64,000 nucleotides of DNA from the NCBI RefSeq assembly GCF_900105395.1, contig NZ_LT629775.1, positions 4,610,001 to 4,674,000 of the forward strand. The letters run 5' to 3'. Shown here one piece after another: positions 42,693 to 49,480 of the stretch (the stretch's first letter is position 1; every line of letters begins with the position of its first letter). The position numbers and the translations under genes were made by a program. The notes beneath the pieces were generated by a model. The model searched no databases. It saw only the letters and a program-made list of their open reading frames with translations, and was not told where the DNA came from. The DNA comes from Streptomyces sp. TLI_053 (GTDB lineage: Bacteria > Actinomycetota > Actinomycetes > Streptomycetales > Streptomycetaceae).

Positions 42693-43081
42693 GGCCCGTC
42701 CCCGGCGGCGCCCCCGGAACCGGCCCCGGCGGCGGCCGAAGCGGCCCGGCGCTCCTCCAGGAGCACCATCTGCATCCGGGTCAGCTCGTCGATCAGCGTG
42801 CGGTAGGTGGCCTCGGCGATCCCCGGCGGCATGCCGTGCTCGTCCGCCAGGCCCCGGACCTTGGCGACGACCTGCTCGACCCGGCCCGGGGAGCGGACGG
42901 TCTCCTCGTCCCGCTTGAACCCGGTCAGTTCCCGCACCACGGCGGTGCGCTCCGCCAGCAGCGCGACGATCCGGCGGTCCAGCGCGTCGACGGAGAGCCG
43001 CAGTTCGTCGATCCGGGGATCGATCGCGGGCACCGACGGACCGGTCGCCGTACCGTCCGCCCCCGTGAGGTCGGCGCTCAT
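42689..43081 (-). CDS. Chorismate-mutase-fold (AroQ/CM2-like) enzyme
   Basis: 130 residues. It has the three-helix AroQ pattern: IDELRLSVDALDRRIVALLAERTAVVRELTGFKRDE, then SPGRVEQVV, then the last helix TYRTLIDELTRMQMV. The active-site Arg of helix 1 (ELR), the ER pair and the Lys in GFK are present. The Glu after the second-helix Arg in housekeeping chorismate mutases is replaced by Val (GRV), as in isochorismate pyruvate lyase PchB and aminodeoxychorismate mutases. The substrate is therefore chorismate or a close analogue. It overlaps cupin and UbiD genes by 4 nt each, so all three are translationally coupled. Confidence 0.82.
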   Translation of the reverse strand: MSADLTGADGTATGPSVPAIDPRIDELRLSVDALDRRIVALLAERTAVVRELTGFKRDEETVRSPGRVEQVVAKVRGLADEHGMPPGIAEATYRTLIDELTRMQMVLLEERRAASAAAGAGSGGAAGDGP

Positions 43082-43461
43082 GCGGTCGGCACCACCTTGT
43101 CGACGACGTACACGACGGTCGGCTCGCCCTCCGCGCCCTGCGAACGGTGCTTCTCGTCGTCCGGGATCACGAAGCCCATGCCGGGGCGGCACGGCACCGA
43201 ACGGTCCTCGAAGTGGATGGTGAACTCGCCCTGCAGCACGTAGCCCTGGTGTCCGCGCAGGCACCACTCGTGCTCGTCGAAGCCGGCCGGCAGCTCCATC
43301 AGACGGACCCGCAGGCCCTGGGTGTAGGCGATCTTCACCCGGCCCTCGGCGCCCGGCTTCTGCCACTTCTCCCAGGGGATCAGGTCGAAGTCGACGCCGA
43401 CCAGGACGGGGTCCCCGGTCTGGCTGCCGTGCTGGTCGCCGGTCTCGGTCTCGGTGGACAT
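43078..43461 (-). CDS. Single-domain cupin protein
   Basis: 127 residues from ATG 43461 with GAGGAG upstream. The beta-barrel motifs are visible: GFDEHEWCLRGHQGYVLQGEFTIHFED (cupin motif 1, His/Glu ligands) and PGMGFVIPDDEKHRSQG (motif 2, His). Small cupins bind a metal and act as isomerases, dioxygenases or sugar/acid-modifying enzymes. Within this cluster a tautomerase or isomerase role on a prephenate-like intermediate, as with the bicupin BacB, is a possibility and no more. It overlaps the downstream chorismate-mutase gene by 4 nt. Confidence 0.83.
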   Translation of the reverse strand: MSTETETGDQHGSQTGDPVLVGVDFDLIPWEKWQKPGAEGRVKIAYTQGLRVRLMELPAGFDEHEWCLRGHQGYVLQGEFTIHFEDRSVPCRPGMGFVIPDDEKHRSQGAEGEPTVVYVVDKVVPTA

Positions 43462-43523
43462 GGCACTCCTCAACAACACGTCGGAAATGGGGTATCGGTG
43501 GATCGGCGGATCGGCGGCGCTCC

Positions 43524-43565
43524 GGCCGGCCTGCCTCTCCGGTGCGGCCGGCCTGCCTCTCCGGT
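43524..43565. repeat. Two 20-nt direct repeats at the cupin/reductase junction
   Basis: GGCCGGCCTGCCTCTCCGGT at 43524-43543 recurs exactly at 43546-43565, just before and touching the reductase stop. Nearby GGATCGGC is also duplicated. It is probably slippage. Confidence 0.7.
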
Positions 43566-44270
43566 TCAGCTGGCCTGCTTCTCCGAAGAGGTCCGCTGCC
43601 CCGGCAGGACGACGCGCGGGGCGCGGGACACGCGCTCGTTGCGGTCGTCGAGCGGCAGCACGGGCCGGCCGTCGGCCGCGTGGCGGCGCAGCAGCAGGGA
43701 CATGTCGATCATGCGGTGGAGCATCCGCTCCAGTGCCTCCAGGCCCTCGGCGTCCTGGAGCTGCGGCTGCGGCGAGGTGTTGCGCAGCAGCGCCGGGAAG
43801 CCGCTGCCGACCAGGATCATGCGGTTGAGCAGCAGGTTGTCGACCAGCTGGCTGTGCACCGCGGCGTCGCTGTACCGGCGCGAGACGACGATGATGCCGC
43901 CCACCTTGTTGGCCAGAGGGCGGTCGAAGCGCAGGAAGCCCACGCCGGCCCGTTCGATGAAGATCTGCATCAGATGGGCGGGACCGAAGCCGTGCACCGG
44001 GGTCGCGTAGACGATGGCGTCCGCCTGCTTCATCTGCTCGACGATCGCGGGCATGTCGTCGCGGAGTTCGCAGGGTTTGGTCCGCTGGTTGCAGTCGCCG
44101 CACGGGCTGCACGGCGAGATCCGGTGCTCGCGCAGGTGAACGGTCCGGAACTCGGCGCCCCGTTCCCGGACCAGGCGGCCGGCGTACTCCAACGCGAGGT
44201 CGGTGTTGCCGCCCGGTCGCTCGGAGCCGCAGATCCCGAGCACGATCGGAGTCGGAGTTGATCCTTGCAC
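43566..44270 (-). CDS. NADPH-dependent FMN reductase/iron-sulfur flavoprotein-like
   Basis: 234 residues from GTG 44270, with a G-rich RBS. The flavodoxin-like fold begins LGICGSERPGGNTDLALEYA (FMN phosphate loop). A cluster PCSPCGDCNQRTKPC gives a C-x2-C-x2-C-x6-C pattern like the compact Fe-S site of archaeal/actinobacterial iron-sulfur flavoproteins. YATPVHGFGP and the C-terminal helices follow the family. It may supply electrons or reduce a double bond in the pathway. It lies after an intra-operon hairpin, downstream of the TrpB-like gene. Confidence 0.83.
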   Translation of the reverse strand: MQGSTPTPIVLGICGSERPGGNTDLALEYAGRLVRERGAEFRTVHLREHRISPCSPCGDCNQRTKPCELRDDMPAIVEQMKQADAIVYATPVHGFGPAHLMQIFIERAGVGFLRFDRPLANKVGGIIVVSRRYSDAAVHSQLVDNLLLNRMILVGSGFPALLRNTSPQPQLQDAEGLEALERMLHRMIDMSLLLRRHAADGRPVLPLDDRNERVSRAPRVVLPGQRTSSEKQAS

Positions 44271-44301
44271 GTGGTTCCCCCCTCGTAGTCTGCCCCTACG
44301 G

Positions 44302-44358
44302 GGGCGGGCGGCCGGACGGGCCCGTGGTGCGAGGGCCCGTCCGGCTGTTCGCCCGCCT
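44302..44358 (-). terminator. Intra-operon hairpin between the TrpB-like and reductase genes
   Basis: GCCGGACGGGCCC (44311-44323) pairs perfectly with 44333-44345 and is extended by GGGCGGGC/GCCCGCC outside. It could partly terminate or stabilise the cluster mRNA between its first four and last four genes. Confidence 0.55.
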
Positions 44359-44396
44359 GTCACCGCTCAGTACTCGTCGGTCCTCGAGCCGGCTCG

Positions 44397-45698
44397 TCAG
44401 TCCTTGAGCTTTCCGGCGAAGTAGTCGGTGTACGCCTGCATGTCGAAGTGCCCGTGGCCGGACAGCGTGAACAGGATGGTGCGGGCCTCGCCGCTCTCCT
44501 TGCAGGCCAGCGCCTCGTCGATGGCCGCCCGCACCGCGTGGGTGGACTCCGGCGCCGGGACGATGCCCTCGTTGCGGGCGAACTGGACGCCGGCCTCGAA
44601 GCAGGCGGTCTGCGGGACGGCCCGCGCCTCCAGCAGGTCGAGGTCCTTCAGGGCGCTGATGATGGGCGCCATGCCGTGGTAGCGCAGCCCGCCCGCGTGG
44701 ATGCTCGGCGGCACGAAGTCGTGGCCGAGGGTGTGCATCATGGTGAGCGGGGTGAGGCCCGCGGTGTCGCCGAAGTCGTACTCGTAGCGGCCCTGGGTGA
44801 GGGTCGGACACGAGGCCGGCTCGACCGCCAGCGCCCGCACCGAGCGGCCGCCGCGCAGCTGCTCGCGCAGGAAGGGCAGGACCAGGCCGCCGAAGTTGGA
44901 GCCGCCGCCCGCCGCACCGATCACGATGTCCGGGTAGTCCTCCGCCAGCTCCATCTGGAGCAGCGCCTCCTGGCCGATCACCGTCTGGTGCGTCAGCACG
45001 TGGTTGAGCACCGAGCCGAGCGCGTACTTGGCCCGGCCGCCGCTCTTGACCGCGGCCTCCACGGCCTCGGAGATGGCCAGGCCCAGGCTGCCGCTGGCGT
45101 CGGGGTCGGCGGCGAGCGCGGCCCGCCCCGCGTCGGTGAGCACGCTGGGGCTGGCGTGCACCGTCGCCCCGAAGGTCTCCATCAGGGCCCGGCGGTAGGG
45201 CTTCTGCTGGTGGCTCACCTTGACCATGAAGACCTCGCACTCGAGGCCGAAGTAGGCGGAGGCCATCGCGAGCGAGCTGCCCCACTGGCCGGCGCCGGTC
45301 TCGGTGGTGAGCTTCTCCACACCGGCCTGCTTGTTGTAGTACGCCTGCGGCACCGCCGTGTTGGGCTTGTGGCTGCCGGCCGGGCTGACGCCCTCGTACT
45401 TGAAGTAGATCCGCGCCGGGGTGTCGAGCGAGCGCTCCAGCCGGTGGGCCCGGATCAGCGGGCTGGGACGCCACTGGCGGTAGACGTCGATCACCGCGCC
45501 GGGGATGTCGATCTCGGCCTCGGTGCTGAACTCCTGGGCTATCAGCGACTCGGGGAACAGCGGCGCCAGGTCGGCCGGGGTGAGCGGCTCCCTCGTCCCG
45601 GGGTGCAGCATCGGCGGCACCGGCTTCGGCAGATCCGCCAGCACGTTGTACCAGGTGGTGGGGATTCGGTCCTCGGGCAGCAAGAACTTGGTGATCAT
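44397..45698 (-). CDS. TrpB-like (TrpB2) PLP-dependent enzyme
   Basis: 433 residues from ATG 45698 with GGGAGGG upstream. It has the TrpB fold with PLP Lys111 in SPAGSHKPNT, ETGAGQWGS (catalytic Glu loop), the phosphate loop GAAGGGSNFGG and the C-terminal LSGHGHFD. The insertions (MITKFLLPEDRIPTTWYN start) are those of the TrpB2 group that lacks a TrpA partner. No other trp gene is nearby. It could add an unusual nucleophile to serine or dehydroalanine to make a beta-substituted amino acid for the cluster product. Family is firm; substrate is inferred. Confidence 0.93.
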   Translation of the reverse strand: MITKFLLPEDRIPTTWYNVLADLPKPVPPMLHPGTREPLTPADLAPLFPESLIAQEFSTEAEIDIPGAVIDVYRQWRPSPLIRAHRLERSLDTPARIYFKYEGVSPAGSHKPNTAVPQAYYNKQAGVEKLTTETGAGQWGSSLAMASAYFGLECEVFMVKVSHQQKPYRRALMETFGATVHASPSVLTDAGRAALAADPDASGSLGLAISEAVEAAVKSGGRAKYALGSVLNHVLTHQTVIGQEALLQMELAEDYPDIVIGAAGGGSNFGGLVLPFLREQLRGGRSVRALAVEPASCPTLTQGRYEYDFGDTAGLTPLTMMHTLGHDFVPPSIHAGGLRYHGMAPIISALKDLDLLEARAVPQTACFEAGVQFARNEGIVPAPESTHAVRAAIDEALACKESGEARTILFTLSGHGHFDMQAYTDYFAGKLKD

Positions 45699-45750
45699 CG
45701 GGCCCTCCCGGAATGCATGGATACGGCGGTCGATCGGACGGTCACACGGT

Positions 45751-47139
45751 TCAGGTGCCGGAGCGGACGGCATCGGCCGGTCCGGGTCCGGCTTCGACGG
45801 AAGAGGAGGCAGCGGCAGCGGCACCGGCAGCGGCAGCGGGTGAGGCTGAAGGTGAGGGTGAGGCGGCACCGGAAGCCGGGGCGGGCTCTGGGCCGACGGC
45901 CGCGGTGGCCGGCGCGCTCGCGGGCGAGGACCGGATCCGGAGCACCGCGAACACCGCGATGCCGACCAGAGGCGTGACCAGCATGGTGTGCAGCACCGGA
46001 CGCGCGCCGTGGTTCTGCCAGATCACCCCGAGGCCGAACGGCACCACCAGCCGGGCCAGGCCCAGCACGAACCCGTTGAGCGCCATGAAGCGGCCGACCC
46101 GGTTCTCGTCGACGTGGTCGGCGATGTAGGTGGGCACCACCACGGAGGCGATGATCTCGCCGAGCGTCCACACCACGGTGGACGCCAGCACCGCCGCGAG
46201 CGAGAAGCCGAAGTCGAGCACGGCCAGGCCCAGCGCCCACAGCACCCCGGCCACCAGCAGCAGGGTACGGATCGGGTAGCTGGCGATCCGCTTCTCCAGC
46301 TGGAGCCCGAGGCCCACCACCACGACGCTGTTCACCGTGTACACCACGCCGACCAGCCCGGCCGAGGCGTTGAGCTCGGTGGTCACGGCCAGCGGCAGCG
46401 CGTACTCCAGCCCGATCAACGGGGCCACGTAGAAGAACGAGGCGAGCACCATCCACAGCACATGGCCGTGGACGCCGCCGAACCGGACCTTCCCGCCGGA
46501 CGCCTTGGGCGCGGCGGCGCCGGTACGGGTGTCCCGGGGCACCCAGATCCGGATCACGACCGCGCACAGCAGCCCGACGACGATGTTGCCCGCGAACATC
46601 ACGTGGTACGAGTAGGCGGCCGCGACCCCGCCCAGCAGCGGGCCGATGCCCATGCCCAGGTTGTTGCCGATGTAGCTGACCGTGTACGAGAACGGCCGCT
46701 GCTCGGGGGTCGCCAGGTCGGCGATCAGGGTGTTGGCCGCCGGGCCGAACATGCCCATCCCCACCAGGGCGACGAACAGGTACAGCGCGTACGTCCAGGG
46801 CGGGCCGTCCAGGGTGCCGAGGCCGAGGTAGCCGACCGCGTTGAGCACCAAGGCGGCGACCAGGGCGTCCCGGCGGCCGCGCAGGTCGCACACCGGCCCG
46901 CTGAGCAGCGATCCCACCAGCAGGCCGGTCGAACCGACCGAGATCAGCAGGCCCGCCTCGGCCGTGCCGAGGCCCTTGCTGCGCACCAGGTAGACGGCGA
47001 GCAGCGGGAAGACGAACATGCCCGCGCGGTTGACGAAGGACGTCACGAACAGCACCCGCAGCGGGAGCGGTAACTCCTTGAACCTGGCCGGCCATGCCTT
47101 CGGGGCGGCGGCGGCCCCTTCTCCGGTGTTCGTGGCCAT
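45751..47139 (-). CDS. MFS exporter of the biosynthetic cluster
   Basis: 462 residues with 12 predicted membrane helices. The motif A segment is GPVCDLRGRRDAL. It also has NRAGMFVFPLLAVYLV (helix 1) and GMGIGPLLGGVAAA (antiporter-like glycine helix 5). The cytoplasmic tail is Ala/Pro/Ser-rich. It starts 5 nt after the ATP-grasp gene stops, so it is translationally coupled to it. In ATP-grasp dipeptide clusters an MFS pump (BacE in bacilysin) exports the product and gives resistance; the same role is inferred here. Confidence 0.9.
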   Translation of the reverse strand: MATNTGEGAAAAPKAWPARFKELPLPLRVLFVTSFVNRAGMFVFPLLAVYLVRSKGLGTAEAGLLISVGSTGLLVGSLLSGPVCDLRGRRDALVAALVLNAVGYLGLGTLDGPPWTYALYLFVALVGMGMFGPAANTLIADLATPEQRPFSYTVSYIGNNLGMGIGPLLGGVAAAYSYHVMFAGNIVVGLLCAVVIRIWVPRDTRTGAAAPKASGGKVRFGGVHGHVLWMVLASFFYVAPLIGLEYALPLAVTTELNASAGLVGVVYTVNSVVVVGLGLQLEKRIASYPIRTLLLVAGVLWALGLAVLDFGFSLAAVLASTVVWTLGEIIASVVVPTYIADHVDENRVGRFMALNGFVLGLARLVVPFGLGVIWQNHGARPVLHTMLVTPLVGIAVFAVLRIRSSPASAPATAAVGPEPAPASGAASPSPSASPAAAAGAAAAASSSVEAGPGPADAVRSGT

Positions 47140-47144
47140 CCCGG

Positions 47145-48365
47145 TCAGACCGCCGGCTCGGTCTCGACCCGGAAGGCCCGGCGGACGGTGCGGAACCGTG
47201 CCAGCACGTCGTCGTAGTCGCTGCCCTCGCACACGTACCAGCCGAGCACGTCGTTGGAGGCGACCGGCGGGGCCAGCACGTCGCCGACCCCCTTCCAGAC
47301 GTCCGCGTCCAGGACGCCGTCGAGCGCGTTGAGGTCCCCGGGCGAGCTGATCCCGGTGATCCGCCCGTACTTGGCGGAGGACAGGTACTCGGTGCCGATC
47401 TCCGGGCCGAGCCGGGCCTCGGTGCGGTGCTCCGGGTCGAGTTCGAGCCGGGCCCACTCGCCGGCCAGGTTGATGCCGCGCCCGGCCTGGATCGCCGGGA
47501 CGATCGAGCCGCCGCCCGCCCGGGCCCCCGCCTCGCCGAACACCGCCTCGCCGTCCGCGTCCAGGAAGAACTCGACGTGCGCGACGCCGGTGCGCATCCC
47601 GAAACCGCGCAGCACCGTGGCGTTGAGTTCCAGGATCCGCCGCTCGTGCTTGCCGAGGTCGTGCTTGCGGGAGATGGTGCCGCCCGGCTCGTCCCGGTAC
47701 TCCAGCACCGAGTAGGTGTAGCGGGACAGTTGCTCGAAGACGACCTCGCCGTCCTGGAGCAGGGCGTCCACATGGAACTCGGTGCCGCGGACGAACTCCT
47801 CGACCCGGTACTCGTGCCGGTCGTCGCCCATCTCCTCCCACACCTCGGCCAGCCGCTCCGGCCCGTCCACCCGGTAGGTGCTTCCGCAGGCCCAGCCCGC
47901 GTACGGCTTGATCACCAGCGGGTAGCCGGTCAGTGCGGCGAACTCCTCGACCGCGCCCAGGGTGTCGGGGCGGCAGGAGCGCGCGACCCGGACTCCCAGC
48001 TCCTCGGCGCGGCGGTGCATCACGTTCTTGTCGCGGAAGTTGAGCGCCTGGTCGGGCGTCAGCCCGGGGATGCCGTGGTCCCGGCGGGCCCGGGCCGCGG
48101 GCAGCACGTCGCCCTCGAACAGCGGGAAGATCCGGACCAGCCGGTGCTCGGCGGCGATCGCGTCCACGGCGGACCGGAAGGCCGGGGTGGAGTCCAGGTC
48201 GGCCTCCCGCACCGTCAGGCCCTCGACCTCGGGCGGGATCTCGCCGGTGGGCACCAGGACGACGGGGTGGTGACCGAGCTCGGTGGCGACCTCGACCACG
48301 CTGCGGAACTGTGCGAGGTAGCGGCCGGCGGCGGGGCGGTAGACGATCAGAATCGCGGGGTTCAT
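47145..48365 (-). CDS. ATP-grasp carboxylate-amine ligase
   Basis: 406 residues from ATG 48365 with AGGAG upstream. An N-terminal Rossmann-like lobe (AILIVYRPAAGRYLAQFR) is followed by the ATP-grasp core: YPLVIKPYAGWACGST, EEFVRGTEFHVDALL and the metal-binding VEFFLDADGEAVFGEAGARAGGG. This family joins a carboxylate to an amine through an acyl phosphate. Members include L-amino-acid ligases such as BacD. It probably ligates the cluster's amino acid to a second amino acid or amine. It is the second gene in transcription order, between the B3/B4 and MFS genes. Confidence 0.9.
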   Translation of the reverse strand: MNPAILIVYRPAAGRYLAQFRSVVEVATELGHHPVVLVPTGEIPPEVEGLTVREADLDSTPAFRSAVDAIAAEHRLVRIFPLFEGDVLPAARARRDHGIPGLTPDQALNFRDKNVMHRRAEELGVRVARSCRPDTLGAVEEFAALTGYPLVIKPYAGWACGSTYRVDGPERLAEVWEEMGDDRHEYRVEEFVRGTEFHVDALLQDGEVVFEQLSRYTYSVLEYRDEPGGTISRKHDLGKHERRILELNATVLRGFGMRTGVAHVEFFLDADGEAVFGEAGARAGGGSIVPAIQAGRGINLAGEWARLELDPEHRTEARLGPEIGTEYLSSAKYGRITGISSPGDLNALDGVLDADVWKGVGDVLAPPVASNDVLGWYVCEGSDYDDVLARFRTVRRAFRVETEPAV

Positions 48366-48420
48366 CGGGTTCTCCTGGAGGTAGCGGTCGGTCCGGCACC
48401 GGGGCCGGCTCCCACGACGA

Positions 48421-49209
48421 TCAACCCGCGACGACGGACGACTCCGCTGCCGACTGCTCCTGGACGTTCTGCTCCGGCACGAACAGTTCGGCCCCGAGCT
48501 CGGCGGCGTCGAGCACGACCGGCCGCTGACGCACCGCCCCGAGCGCGTCGAGCGCGGCGGCGAGGCGGTCGAGCGCCCGCTCCACGTCCGCGCGGCCGCC
48601 CTCGTGCACCGCCTCGACGGTGAGCAGCAGCCGGCGTCGGCCGACATCGGTCCTGATCACCTCGCTCTGCCGCCAGTTCCACCGCCGCGAGTGCGCCCGG
48701 TCCTGGGTGTCCGCGTAGACGACCTCGCCCGGCTCCGGGCGCTCCGGTGCCTCCGGCGCGCCCAGCGGAAGGTACGTCTCGCCGCCGTGGGCCAGCCGGA
48801 CGGCCAGCTCGCCGGTGATGTCGCCGACGTCGCAGGAGGCGACCGGCAGCCGACTGTCCAGCGAGACGGCGTTGCAGAGGTTCACCAGGGCGTTGATCCG
48901 CGGCAGCCGGTCGCCCTTGGCCACCCGCCGCAGCACCGATTCCGCCGCGCAGGGGAAGCGGTTGGGGTTGACGTCGACGCTGCGGTACGCGTCCCGCCAG
49001 GCGGCGATCGGGGGCAGGGCGGAGACCTCCGCCTTGCCCAGGGAGAGCCCGTGGACGGCGTCCTCGGCGGCGGTGAGGAGGTCGTCGACCTCCGGCGCCG
49101 CCGCCACGACGTCGACCACCGGGACGGCGATCAGTCCGAGGACGTAGCCGGGCACCCGCGCCAGAAGACTTTCGTCGAGAATGACCTTCAGGGCGCTGGT
49201 CCGGTCCAT
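48421..49209 (-). CDS. Stand-alone B3/B4 (PheT editing-domain-like) protein
   Basis: 262 residues from ATG 49209 with AAGGA 8 nt upstream. The B3/B4 domain is recognisable: PPIAAWRDAYRSVDVNPNRFPCAAESVLRRVAKGDRLPRINALVNLCNAVSL, then PVASCDVGDITGELAVRLAHGGE. In PheRS this domain hydrolyses mischarged Tyr-tRNA(Phe); free-standing homologues are presumed aminoacyl-tRNA deacylases. The usual ~230 residues are followed by a tail rich in Val/Gln/Glu. It is the first gene of the cluster, divergent from the MocR regulator at 49481. A self-protection role against misincorporation of a Phe-like product is inferred. Confidence 0.88.
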   Translation of the reverse strand: MDRTSALKVILDESLLARVPGYVLGLIAVPVVDVVAAAPEVDDLLTAAEDAVHGLSLGKAEVSALPPIAAWRDAYRSVDVNPNRFPCAAESVLRRVAKGDRLPRINALVNLCNAVSLDSRLPVASCDVGDITGELAVRLAHGGETYLPLGAPEAPERPEPGEVVYADTQDRAHSRRWNWRQSEVIRTDVGRRRLLLTVEAVHEGGRADVERALDRLAAALDALGAVRQRPVVLDAAELGAELFVPEQNVQEQSAAESSVVAG

Positions 49210-49421
49210 GAGGTGAGTCCTTCGCGTCCGAGCTGGGTTGATGACCTGACCGACGATAGGGAGCCGGGCCGCGTCCGACTGCGGCCAATTCCCGGACATC
49301 TGTTGGTGCCACTTCCGTCCACTCGGCCACCCGACGGCGCCCGGTCGACGGCCCTGCCGCCCCCGCGACGGGCCCCGGGCCCCTCGCGCGTTCCCGCGCG
49401 GCGGTTGCCTGTGCGGAACGA

Positions 49422-49451
49422 GTCCATCAAATGTGACAATGCTCGGTCCAT
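49422..49451. promoter_or_regulatory. GTCCAT direct repeats in the divergent cluster promoter region
   Basis: GTCCAT at 49422-49427 and 49446-49451, 24 bp apart, in the AT-richest part of the 271-bp gap between the cluster and its regulator. MocR proteins typically bind direct repeats. It is a candidate operator. Confidence 0.35.
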
Positions 49452-49480
49452 ACCACTTCGCCCTCTGCACAGGAGGCCAC

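Noticed and set aside
44397..45698. Tryptophan synthase beta chain of primary metabolism
   Set aside because: The sequence has TrpB2-type features and there is no trpA or other trp gene nearby; the context is the biosynthetic cluster.
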